A stretch of DNA of 64,000 nt from Sporothrix humicola (lineage: Eukaryota > Ascomycota > Sordariomycetes > Ophiostomatales > Ophiostomataceae), in assembly GCA_021396245.1 (NCBI GenBank), contig WNYE01000016.1, forward strand, positions 1-64,000, written 5' to 3'. This document shows, piece after piece, positions 19,539 to 31,361 of the stretch. Each line of letters starts with the position of its first letter. Positions within the stretch are counted from its first letter, which is position 1. A program made the translations under genes and the position numbers. The notes under the pieces are model-generated. The model was not told the origin of the DNA. It worked only from the letters and a program-made list of their open reading frames with translations, and did not search any database.

Positions 19539-22500
19539 CAGTCTGATATTATCCTATCTCGTCTAGAAAAGAGCTACTTCATAACTTTTTGTTTTCTATT
19601 GGCAAGTTATGCGATATCTCGAGGCATTTATTTAAATTTTAATTCGAGAAAAATAAATGAAAGAAAATAGCATCTTAAGACTAAGTTTAAGAAAATGAAA
19701 TATATTTCTTTTATTAAAAAAAAAAAATTCAAAAGCCAACAAAATGAAGTCAATATGGTACAACAATAACGCCGAGAAGAACTACTATGGTACCATTTCC
19801 TGTTGCAAATAACACAGCATATGCCATACCTGTGAGCGAGTTCCTTATCAAAGGAGCTTTACAGAGTGATTGTGAGAACTGCATTTACCTGCCATCCTAG
19901 TTGCCTCAAATGAGTAGTGTAACAACTGTGTATAGTGTCAATTAGGATACGGAGAGAACCTTGCACTGAACGACTCTGAGAGGAGGACATGGATGCTGGC
20001 ACAAAATGGGGTATTCTGGCGAGTCTGGGTATTCTGTGACAAGTCACTTGGACAAGGGGCACAAATAAATGACAATGCTTGCCAGAAGCCTCCAAGCTTT
20101 GAAAGCTTGTATGGAGCACTCCTTACTCCGTACTCCGTAACGGCTGTACGATGACCTCATTGCGTCTCATATTCGCTTTTTACTTTTTCCTGGTTTCCTC
20201 AACGGTAACACTGGGCTGATTTGAGGAGTTTGTCTGTACGTCGTGGGGATACTCTGTGCGACAAGAATCAAGCAAGATGATGGGAGTGGTATTGGACTCT
20301 ACAAAAGGCTCTCAATCAAGGATTAAGAATGGGGACGCCAGCACATTCCACAAACTTCCGACGGCCTTTCTCTTTGTTGGGTGATGGAAGCTGCACGAAG
20401 GAAGGAAGAAGGAATACAAGAGGAACAGGCCACAGGATGGGGCTCGAGGGAAACAGCTGACAAGGGACTCCGTACAAGGGAAGCCTAGGAGGCAAACGGG
20501 AGAGGACCCTGTTTTTTGTCCGTCTTCATTTTTGCACGTCATGTTCTCATGTTCATGCATGCAGAAGGTGACTGAATAAAATAACTAAACATGCAGGTTC
20601 GTGACAAAGAGAACAAAAAGAAACAAACAGAAGGCGGCGAGGGCGGCAATTGTGGTGTCGGCATTGGGCTTTTTAGGGGAATTTCATCGGAGCTACAGGG
20701 GGGGCTTGGCGGGTTGAACCCCTGGAATAAAAAATGTGACAGATTCCTTTGGGTTTTCAGGGGTCCAATGACGTCACTTTTTGTGACCACGCCCTGGTAA
20801 ACTCCCTGGCAATCCGCCCCCTTTTGCCCCCCTAAACTTAGCACATTCTGTCTCCCGCACTCAACAGCCGGCCGACGACTGCCAGACTGCACGCTGCCAA
20901 ACTAACCCTTGGACATTTACTCTCCTCCTTCGTCGCCTTCCTTTCTGCAGCCGCCCGGTTGGCTTGCATCTGTCTGCATATGCATGCCGCTGCTCAGAAT
21001 GAAGAAACGAGATGAACATGCGGAACACTTAGTAAATGCCACGAACGATGGCATTAGTGGACTACATTGTGGTTCTACTTGGACGAATATTCCAATTTGG
21101 GCGCTTTTTGTACTGGTGGACGTATTATGCTGCGCAGAAAGGCAAAGGGATCGAAGTTGAGTGAACACAAAACGTATTTTGATATATATAAAATAAGGAA
21201 GGGTCTCAATATACAAGAGTAGAGAGAGATAGAGAAGAGAGAATATGCAATGGGTAACGCAACGCAACAATGTACGCAGCAGGGAGTGTCAGAAAAGAAG
21301 AAAGAAGGATAATCCAATAAAATGCGGACCACAAATGAATGTGGCCGTTGGCTTGAATGCAGTGCTATGCTGTAGGGTCGCTAAAAACAAAAATAAAAGA
21401 GTAGGAACGGCAGTTTTTGAAAGGAACAGGTAACAGAAGCAGTGCCAGACAGAAGGCCCCAACCTTGCAAGACCTTGACATCTTCCAACGTGAACCGATG
21501 TGACACACAATAAGCCAGAGCATAACCAATCGAGAAACACCCAAAACATCCGAATCGTGTTGCCACCGTCCATGTCGTTTGTTCAAGTAAAGCCGAGATC
21601 ACAATGGGAAGACGCGTATGTTGAACTTGGCATGCCTCTGATAAGCTTGTCCCGGTATCTTGGTACTGCCTCTGTCGTCGTGCCGTTGCTTCTGTCCCAT
21701 GCTCCTTTCCTGCCCAAATGTCCCTGAACTGCAAAGCCAAAAATGTAGACCCTCCGCGTCCATAACCAAAACGTGTGGGTATAATATGTTTTCCGAATCG
21801 TTTCATCATCCAAAAGGCGACAAGAAAAGGTGGCTGTGTTGGAGGATGCGATGCGACTTGAGAATAGCTCGATCGGCTTGTATATCGTCCGTCGAGTCGC
21901 CGTATATTTTAAAATAGAGTAGATGGGAAATATGTATTGTGATGGTGTTTTGTTGTCGTCGAGAAATGTCGACCTTCTTCCCATTGTAAAAGTGAACCGA
22001 TTTGTAAATTTCCGCAAATAAACACCGTGCGGAAATAGTAAAGTAAACCAAAAAGACGCAAGAAAAGAAAGGCCGTATGAAGATATGCATGCAAGAAAAT
22101 GAGGACCCTTGCCAGAAAAAGACCGAGGAAAAGCAAACGCAGAAAATGTAAACGCATCGTGCGCCGGTAAACAGTGAATACAAATGCAAAAACTCGTATC
22201 AATACAGCGAGTCGGGACGTGGCAGTTGGGATTTCGGAAGGTCGAAAGTGGTGATGGTGATGTGCGGTCTGTCGGCAATATCGGTTCGGCATCGCGGTCA
22301 ATACGAAACCGCACGGCGCTGATGTCGGCTACGCGACGAAGACACAGGCCGCAGGCGTACGAGGGTTATGGTGGTGGTCATGACTGATGTCATTGTTGCC
22401 GCCCCAAAAGGTGGATGCTGAATGGTCGCCACCGTAAGTAAGATCGTGGAACCGTGATTATTTTCTCTTTGTCGTACGCGTGTCGTATTGCCGCTCCTGT

Positions 22501-22594
22501 CGTATGGCCCGATCCAAAACTTGGCAAGAACTCCGCCTCAACCACCGCAATGGACCTCCGCAAGGAAACTGCTAGTTTCCGGATCTCGTGTCTG
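19539..22594. other. gene-poor stretch between HET and SCOCO genes
   Basis: 3 kb. 19600-19745 is AT-rich with several AATAAA-like sites, serving as HET 3' end. The ORFs at 20539-20892, 20909-21160 and 21583-22314 lack domains, G/C-rich third positions and good start contexts. A consensus CRE palindrome is listed separately. The part next to 22594 is probably 3' UTR of the SCOCO gene. Confidence 0.5.
20769..20776. promoter_or_regulatory. CRE palindrome TGACGTCA
   Basis: Perfect 8-bp ATF/CREB-type bZIP site, directly preceded by CCAAT (20765-20769). No gene with a convincing start follows within 1 kb on either strand, so its target, if any, is unknown. Confidence 0.4.
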
Positions 22595-23256
22595 TCATTT
22601 CTTGCCACGGCCGCCGCCTGTTGAGGTGATCTTGCTCGTGGTCATGAGGTCGCCAATGTACTTTTGGAGGAATTTGTTGTTGTTGTCGAGCTTGTCGTGC
22701 TCTTCCTTGACAGCTTGAATCCGGTGGAAAATCATCAGGAGGGAGTCTTGGAGCATTTTTGCGTGCCTATTGGAAACGGATGGGTTAGTCATTCTGTTTT
22801 TGAAGCGGTGGATGTATTGGTGTAGCCGAGGTGTAGTGCAGCTCAGCTCGAAAGCAGAGAGGGCAATTATGACGATGACGAAAGTATTGGTGGTACGTAC
22901 TTTCTGACTTCAGCCCGCGTCTGGCGGCCAAGCTGTTCGAGGTCTTCGCTGGTCCTTCGTGGACTCATGGCGCGCACGTCGCCGGGATCTAATCTGGTCT
23001 CCATTGGTCGGGATGCCTCTTCTGAGTCGCGAGGAACGATAATGGTACCGCTGCTCTTGCGGTTCGGCAAACGAGGTCTTGTTGGTACGGGTGCGTGGAT
23101 GGTGTTTGTGTGTGAGGGGTTGCCGTCGGAAGATGCAGACGAGGAGTCGGTGCGGGCGATGGCGGGCGCTGTTAGGCGCGATGTGGAAGGGCTCTCGTTC
23201 TGAGTATCCTCTTCGGGTATCGTGATGTGGGAGGTGGGCGGCTGTTCGTCATCCAT
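22595..23256 (-). CDS. SCOCO-family short coiled-coil protein, two exons
   Basis: Exons 23256-22901 and 22766-22595, 175 aa. The intron (GTACGT ... AATAG) joins AGA-AA to G-CAC and gives the continuous helix VRKHAKMLQDSLLMIFHR. The C-terminal 60 residues match the conserved SCOCO core: IQAVKEEHDKLDNNNKFLQKY then IGDLM, a short parallel coiled coil. Human SCOC and yeast Slo1 have this core and bind ARL/Arl3-type GTPases at the Golgi; human SCOC also affects autophagy. The first 105 residues are Ser/Pro/Thr-rich and probably disordered, an extension absent from the short animal proteins. The start at 23256 has a good context (CAAAATGG). The frame continues upstream into pyrimidine-rich leader, which I exclude. 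Confidence 0.8.
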
Positions 23257-26200
23257 TTTGGCAGCGGTCGACGCGTCTGTTGTGAAGGAGGTTAAAAGAG
23301 AAGAAGTTGTGATTGTGATGTTGGAAAGCGGCAAGGAGCTCGCTTTTTCTCGAAAGGGTGTCTTCAGAGGTGGGAAGGCGGGATGTAGATGTTGTAAAGC
23401 GAGCGAATATGGGTGAAAAAGTGGTGAAAGAAAGTCGTCGAAAAAGTGAAGCTGATGCGATGTAGCTGCAAAGATGTCGAGAAGAAAGAAGAAAGAAAGA
23501 AAAAAGGAAGAAAAGAAGAATGAATCCAAGGGGTGGTGTGTAGAAGACAAAAAAGAGACAAAATATGGGGGGAAGCAAGTCAAGCACAGCGTTAGGGAGA
23601 AAGAAACAAAAGGAGGAGGGAGGAGCAATAAAAAGGGAAAAGGGAAGGAAAAGCAGAAAAGGATGGGCGCCGTGGGCCTGAAACAGGAAAACAGGGTCCA
23701 GCGCTTTCGTCAGCTGCCGGTTGCCAGAAGCTGGGTTCGCCACCACCAAACAGGAAACACCGCACGGGAAGTGGTGCAGGCACTGGGAAAACGTGGAAAT
23801 AGATGACAAAGAAGGCGGGATTGACGGTGCGATCGCTGTGAGAGCAGTAAAAGCGCCAGATCCAGGACTCGACAAGACTGAGGCACGAAGGAAGAACGAT
23901 GGGAACGAGAATGATGTCGAAGCCGGTGAGGCAGCTTTCGGTCCCAGGCTTTTTGCTTTCTTTCTGCAGCGCAAAGACAGATAGACCATAAGAGCGAAGA
24001 GTCTGAGCCTACACACAGTGGCGGTGCTGATCGTCCAGCGGGTTTATTCCTGTGAGGTTGTCTCGTCAGTAACTTTCGCCAGTTTTTTCGAGTGAGCGTC
24101 ATATTTCGCCGCCGTGCTTTTTCAGCGGACCAACTAGTAATTAGGGGGGGTGGTGAGGTAAGGGCAGGCGGGAGGGCCCTTGCTTTGGTGCGTTTTGCTT
24201 GCCTGAGAGCCTGGCTTACCTTTGGAGCTTCTGTCGGTTTCATTGGTTTAGTGGATTTTGGCGGGCTTTGGTGGATTTTGGTGGACCGCTTGCTGGGTCC
24301 GAGTGTGCTGCAGGGTCAGTTCAGCGCTAAACTTGTTATTGTTTGGTGGGTTCTCACTGTGCTTTGATTCCCGTTGGTTGCAAATGACGCCAGACTAGTC
24401 GCTATTATCGGTGGAGCGGCGGAGCGCGTCAGGTGGGTTGTTGTTATTGGGGCCCTTGCAATGTTTGTTGGGGTGGAATCTATGGCTATCATAGGGTCGC
24501 CGAGCTTGGAGACTCTACGGAGTATGAGTATTGGAATATTGACTCGCCAGAATGCGCGATGAATGGATTGTCACAGAGAGCAGACGGGCGTGGGATGAAG
24601 CAAACAAGTGCGGTCTCATGCAGCATGCAGGCGACGTGCAGACCCGGGGAGAGTACCGGTGGATATTTTGGCTTTCGATTTGACTCTTTTGCCTGTCAAC
24701 GACGTATCTTGACCATCAAGCCGAAAAGGGGGAGGTGTGGACCCTCTTGTGAGGACGAGGCGGCGAAAGAGGAGCAATCCGAACAGCAGCGTGGGCTGTT
24801 TGTGGAGAGTCACATAAATGACGGTGTCGCTCGACAACAATCATGGGACACAGGCTGACAGGCCAAGAGAGACCCTTGGGTTTCTTTTGCTTCGTCCTCT
24901 CTTTTCTTTCTTTGCTCTTCAGGCCTGTTCCCTGTCGGGCGGCTCTGGTTGCTCAAGTCTTTTGTGAAGTTCTTGCGACTATGGGTGTCTTCTTTGTCCG
25001 CAGTGGATCACTTCTTGCTAATTCGTCTTCTTTCTCCTGTCTTCCCGTCTTCTTTTCTTGTTCTCGCTTGATTCTACCCTCGTCTGTCCCGTCCGTTGAC
25101 CTGTCGAGCCTGTCGATCTTATTTGCTTCCATACACCCTCGAGCGTGTGTCCGTCTCGTACGCCCAGTCTTGTATTCTGGTGCTGCCAGGAACGAAGATC
25201 GACGGCTCTCCTGAATCTCCTGAATGATGCGAAGCAGGTGGAAAGATATGGGTTGCAAGTCGACAATGGGACGCCGTTGTAGGTGGAGATTTCAGCAGAC
25301 GCCGCGGTGGTCGGAAGGTCGGAGAGGAAGAAGACAAGGCCAGGAGGCGAAAATGTAGCAATTGTGTCGTGATATGCTCTGGTGTCATGGATATAACGGT
25401 TGCATTTGCACGTCACTTGATAGGATGCCCGTCAGGCAGACATCAGGCAGTGAGCTGTAGCGTCGTGTTGATGCCTTTTGCACACTTTTGTCAGATATCT
25501 TACATTCTATATACTACAAGAAACGGGGCACAGCCATGACAGATTAAGAATGTGGGCAACGAGGGAAGGAACAATGTAGAACGGAAGGTGAGGGGCAGGC
25601 GTCAAACTGCCCAGATGAGAGGTCGCGTGGCACCAAATGGCTGCGGGTACAACAACCGAGAAGGAGCAAATGAAAACAGAGGAAAAGAGAAGGAGCAATG
25701 GTGTGCGCAAATAGCGGATGCAGCAGAATTGCCCGTGAAAATAAAGCCATGCCAAAGAAGAAGGTGCGGCCCAAAGCTCGAGGAAGGCACACCTGTCACG
25801 ATGGTGGAGGAGGAAGCTGCAGAACATTAAAAACTCACGATGTCTGTTTTTAGTTAGAGCTCCCATGGCATTGTGCCGCCATTGCCAGGCGAGCCGGGAA
25901 AGAACGAACAAATTCTCGTGGAAAGTACAAAAGTATTGGGGGTATTTGCGAACAGAGCTTGAACAGTGCTCGAACCACGCTAAAGCCGATCGCAATCTGT
26001 TCCAGGATCTGGGGGAATTGTGAGGCTACAGCGCGCGGTTTTTATGTTTTCAGGACCCTTGAGACCCATTTCCAATCCATAAAACCATAATAATCGCGAT
26101 ATTAAGGTGGAGGACGCTTGGAAGCTTGATAATGGATGATATTATTATGGTGAGCCTCGTCGTGGGTTTTGGTTCGAACAGCCAACGGTCAGGGTCGGCA

Positions 26201-29200
26201 GGAACAGAAGGCAGCGGAGACGGCAAGTGCGACCGACATGGGGCTTGGCGCGTCAAAAGAAGCTTCACCGCACTGTCAACGACACGGTGGACGAACTAGG
26301 AAACCGCGGTGTTAACAGCGGTGGTGGAACCGTCCCCGTTGTTCTTTGGTGGGTGTTGGTGGTGTGGCCCGCTCGCCGCCCGCACCAAAACTAGGGATCG
26401 GCGCAAGACAAGTGACGCCACTGGTTGGTTTTTTGGGGAGGGGGATGATCCGCAGCCAAGTTTTTCCTTGCTTTTGACCACAACCAAGAAAGTAAAATAA
26501 AGAAAAACGAAAACTAAAAAGGGGAAAAAAGGCAAAAGGCTAAAAAGGCGACGATGCAGGGCAACCGCAACCCACAGGTTAATGTAAGTGCCTGTGTCAA
26601 CAGTGCATCTCAATAGTGCATCGTGCCTGCCCCATCGTGCTTGCCTCCCGTGCTGTCGCTGTTGCCCGCACAAGTGCAGCTTCACTTGCCATTTACGAGA
26701 CTGTAGCGCCTGCATCTCCTCGTGATAAGGAAGGAGCGAAGAGCGACACGAGGAAAAACCAGGCAGCTGCCAGTCGAGTTCACGATAGCTTGCGTGGAAG
26801 GAGCACGCCGGCAATTCAAGTCCGATGACAAAGAAAAATGTATCGTGAAAAGGGAAGCCGCCAGCCCACTTTGTGGGGAGAAAAGTGGAAGGCGAGCAAA
26901 AAGTCGGGCCTGTTTCTTTCGTCGCCATTCTTGACCTCCCTCGCCTCCTTCTCTTGCATTTTTTCTGTCGCCATCCCTGCCAGACGGCTTCTTCCAGAAG
27001 ACCTCCTCTTGTGGACCTTTCGTTGTCACTCCCCCTAGCCAAGAAACGACCCTTCATTATGTTATTTGATTGTTATTATTACTGTTGCGTCTTGTCCAAC
27101 CCACCCATGCCTTGTCCCCTCGAGTCTCCGTTTCTCCATCGTTGTGGTCCGGGTACACGATATTGCATTTGTACAAGTATTTTGAAGATGCAGCACAGTG
27201 TCCTCCCACCGGCAAATCCTTCACGCACACGCTGACTAGCCGGATGACCGCTCCTCACTCAGAATAGGAATCGCTCTGGGTAAGGGAAGGGACTGGGGGA
27301 CGGGAAACGAACCGGAAAGCAGCAAAAAGACCCTGACAAATGTAGCAACACAGGCATTGGAAGCAGAAGAAGCAGGGTTTCCGACTGCAACGCACTTCTG
27401 TCTCCCCCACACTATGCCAAAACGCATCCAACGTGCAGCCCGCAAGCCTGCTTGTCCCGCGAGTGAGCACAACTTGTTTATTTTTACGACGTTCTTAATT
27501 ACCTGCGAGATCCAGTTTCTCTCCTCCCCTAATTGCTCACCTTGCAAATGGGATACTTCACAGAGCGCATCTTGAAACAGAGGAGAAACAAGACGGGGAC
27601 AATACGAGAAACAGTAGCTGAAAAGTGGCTTTCTAGATGTTATTGGTGATCTGCGAGGGGTTTCCCGATGGGCATCTGGTTTGACAGGAGGACTGGCCAA
27701 ATCTCTTAGTCCGCGTCTAAACATCTAAACGGCGGCTTGGGCTTCTGGTGTCCTGGTCCTCTTGAGTTCTCACACTACTGATCCGTCACGCAGAAGAAGA
27801 AAGAAAGCAGCAGAAAATAACAAACAACAGAAATGGAAAAAGAGTTAGCGGTAGGACACACAAACAAAGACTGACCAATGCACAGAAACTCAGACGCTTC
27901 AACGGCTGCTGACACTACACACCAGTCTTTGCACAACCAAATATTGCTTCGGTTATCATCTCTTACCTGCCTGAGTGAAGCAGGAAGGACTGAGGTTCTG
28001 CCAGCGTACGCACATAATTCATTCCTCTCTGTTGGCCGAGCATTTGCTCTCCTTCTTCCTGACAAAGGGCCCTCCCTCGCCCCCATCCACAAGACAGCCA
28101 AACATACTAACAGCCCCCTCCTACGACCGTCACCGCTTCTCTTTCTGCCCACTGCAGTCTGTCTTCCCTCCTTTACCCCCATGCCGCCTATGGTGTCATG
28201 ATCGTCACTGTTGTCCTCCCTCCCACTCACAGTGCGAGCTCCGCCAAGACACGTACGCGCGCACTTGGAACTATGGCCTGTTTTGAGCCTGCGACCTCAA
28301 GCGAAGGGCAGGGCTCAGAGACCCAGAGGCTCATAGGCTCACTGACAGACAGGCAGTTGGTTCGCGTTGCCTCCAGAAAACCTGAAGCCTTCCACGAGAC
28401 GAGCCCCGAGCCTCCCTAAATCCTTTCACCTCCAAAATCGGCTGTTGATCATCATGTTCGAGCGGCACAGCAAGCCATCGTTGTGTTCCAGTTGGCTTGC
28501 TGCTGGCCTGCTCCCTGCTCCGGGGTCCCGCAGCCGGTCGCCGGACCTTCTTCGATGGTCACAAGAAACAGGTTTGGTCCTCTTGTTTTCTTTTTCTCAC
28601 TGCTCTGAAATGATTTGTGCCTCCGCGACCTCTTCAAAACCACAGACTGCCCTTTGATGTTATCCTTGTGGTGTTGTTCTGGTAGTCGGAGTGACTTCCT
28701 ACTCCGCCGTCGGTCTGGCTGTCTTTCTTGTTGCCAACACTGAAGAGGCATAGCAGATATGGCGCCATCCTCGGCCCGCGTCGTGCTTCTGGCGATATCC
28801 AAGGTCACCGATTCGATTTAACACAGACCTTGTCGGCCACGTTTGACACCTTGAAAAAAGCTTGGTAGCTTGTGCTGACCGACCGGCGACCGTACTAACC
28901 CTGAACAGCTCTCCATGATTTCTCTGTTTCCAGCCATTTCACCTTCCAAGTGCCGGCCAAGACTTTTTATGGTATTATTTTCATGGATGCTAGACAAGAT
29001 ACTCTGGGACGACGTGTGTTTTGACTTTTTGACTTTGTTGCTGGAGACGTTTTTATTATCAAATGAGAGACAAAACATGGTCTCGGATCCACATCAGGAT
29101 TTTGACGACGCATTGACGCCGACATCCTGCTTTCCAGTATGCTAATGTCCAGTCATTATTATCTGACCAGTCGTTGTTCATTTTCTTTCACGATCCCTTT

Positions 29201-31361
29201 GTTGATGACCTTGTTTCTTGTTTTTGTGAGCCATGCATTCATAAAGAGAGGCATAGGAATCGCAGCAGGTACAACTGTTGTGGCCAACCACGATGCCTTC
29301 ACATAAACGAACTGCTCCGTACGGCACAATAAAAAAACCCCCAAAATAGCGCCCGACGCAAGTGCGAATGGGCGAACCTGGGCCACAATACAGTGCAGAC
29401 CAAAAAAAAAAAATGCATATCTCGTGAGGGATGGCATTTTCAACCATGCAAGACCACCACTTCCGCATTGTTCTTTCTGCGCTGTTTCTTTCTCTTCTTC
29501 CTCTTCCCTTCTCTTCCTTCTCTCCTCTCCTTTTTCCTCTTTTAATGATCCCCTCTGCCCCTGTCCTCTAAGGCCCCGCCAATCCAATCCTCCTGGGTGT
29601 GCTGCAAGGTCTGATTTGTCTTTTGCCCTTGTCACTCAAAGAGTGTTCCGTGTTCCTTGATCTTCTTCCCTGTCCAGTGTTTTTATCCAAAAGCCCAAAT
29701 TCCCAACATTAAACGCGTAAGAAGAAGAAATACCCATTAAAAATAAGCATCAAGAAAAAGAGAGAAGAAACAGGAACCACTGTGAAGTAAAAATCAAAGT
29801 GAAATGTGACTGGAATGAACATTGATTTGATTGGCTGAGGATTCTTTGCCCTCACTTCTGCTTTTCTGGCGCCCCTCTTTCTGCTTCCGCACCCCCTTTA
29901 TGAGGAACGTAATTCTGACGTGCCTGACTTTTGGTGGCTTGTTAGATGTAAGTACCTTCGTACCTCTGCACTGTTGTTTTGTTAGATTCGAATAAACCGA
30001 ATCTGCATTCCTCACATGTGTCAAACGACCACAACACAACCTTCGGAAATCAATCCCGTTATGTGCATATGATGTGAAAATGAGCACACAAAATTCCATA
30101 GAAGTCTTCACCAATGTAAATAGAACACAACTCTTGCGGATGTTGCCTACGGCCCTCACTGTAAGTGCAAATTCACTGGTAGGCTAAAGGGCGATATGCT
30201 CCAGCGAATCCACAGCACCGCCCCGAAACTGATGTATAAGTACAATTACCTCACCACTTTTTGTTCTGTGGTAGCCGAGTGGCGAGTGGTGAACATAAGC
30301 GGCTGGGCAATGAAAGAAAAAAAAAAAGATAGAACATGGAACGATCTGCCCCGACAATAAAGAATTTTAACACGATAATTTCGGTAAGACTTTCACCACT
30401 GTGAGCAAGCAGTTTATTGACTTTCGAGGCAGCCCCATCGACAATATCATGTGTCGTTTACTGTGTTTGTTGACAAAGTGACTCGCGACGTGAATCTCCC
30501 CCTAGTGTTGATGCTGGTGTTAGTATCACTGACGGCGCCCTTTTGTTTAGCGTGAAGTATTTTACACTTTTTTTTGGATAAAAACTAGCAGAGGTCCAAC
30601 TTTGATCATTGGTGAGTGTCATGCTCCATGCTAGAAGGAAAAGTGAAGAAAACAAAAGACACAGAAAGAGAAAGAGGAAGAAAGGACAAAAAAAGGAGAG
30701 GACGATCACCGTCTTAGTCTATGAGCTAGAAAACAACGAAAACAAAAAAGAATGCCGGCACCCAAGGTCAAGTGCCTGCTTGCCTCGTTTTGCCTTTTGG
30801 GTGTTGACGTGCTGGATCGCTTGCAATGAAGGACCACAGTAATCCACTCGGTGTCGATCAGCGTTGACGGTGTGCCGACGGCTTCGACGGCTGTTGTTCT
30901 GCCCTTTTCTCTGGGACAGAATGACTGTCAGTCTCCTTTGTATGTACTGTGTAGCATTGTTTACCTGTTTTTAGTTCGATGCGCAATTTGAAACTGGTTC
31001 CAGCAAGTGATTGACATTGGAGGAAGGGTAGATATCATAGCGTGACGTGCCGTGACGTGACGAGCAGACATCGTGTCGTGGATATTTCCGGTGCAAAATC
31101 GATGCTGCACAGATTCTTCATCGTTGCATGTCTCACGACGGAGATATTATGTACAGCACAACAGGCAGCGGAGAGCGCATTGAAAAGGTAACAAGATTGT
31201 ATTTGATAAGAAGCCCACGACAGAATCTATGAAGATAAAAACCAAGACCCAAATGCCCCATGACAAATGAAACAGATACGTGAACACGATATGCTAATAA
31301 ATGATAAAATATGGAAACAGAGATACAATCAACGTGATTTTAGACATCGGTGATAGCACCT
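23257..31361. other. 8.1 kb without a convincing gene
   Basis: 23257-23640 is strongly pyrimidine-rich when read on the minus strand and fits the SCOCO leader/promoter. From there to 31361 all open frames (up to 253 codons, 26296-27057 minus) lack domains and the G/C-rich third positions of the true genes nearby. They frequently overlap on both strands. Polypurine/polypyrimidine stretches recur (28020-28190, 29460-29560). Isolated splice-like GTAAG sites exist but do not join plausible exons. I see no tRNA. A long non-coding transcript or long UTR is possible. Confidence 0.5.

Noticed and set aside
21583..22314. 243-codon minus-strand frame downstream of the SCOCO gene
   Set aside because: Phe/Ser/Thr-rich, low-complexity translation of pyrimidine-rich DNA, no homology recognised; more likely 3' UTR.
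26160..26190. GGTTCGAA sequence resembling a tRNA B-box
   Set aside because: No matching acceptor stem, anticodon arm or A-box at the right distance; other GTTCGA sites also failed.
26296..27057. 253-codon minus-strand frame
   Set aside because: No domain, codon use unlike the neighbours, overlaps frames on the other strand.
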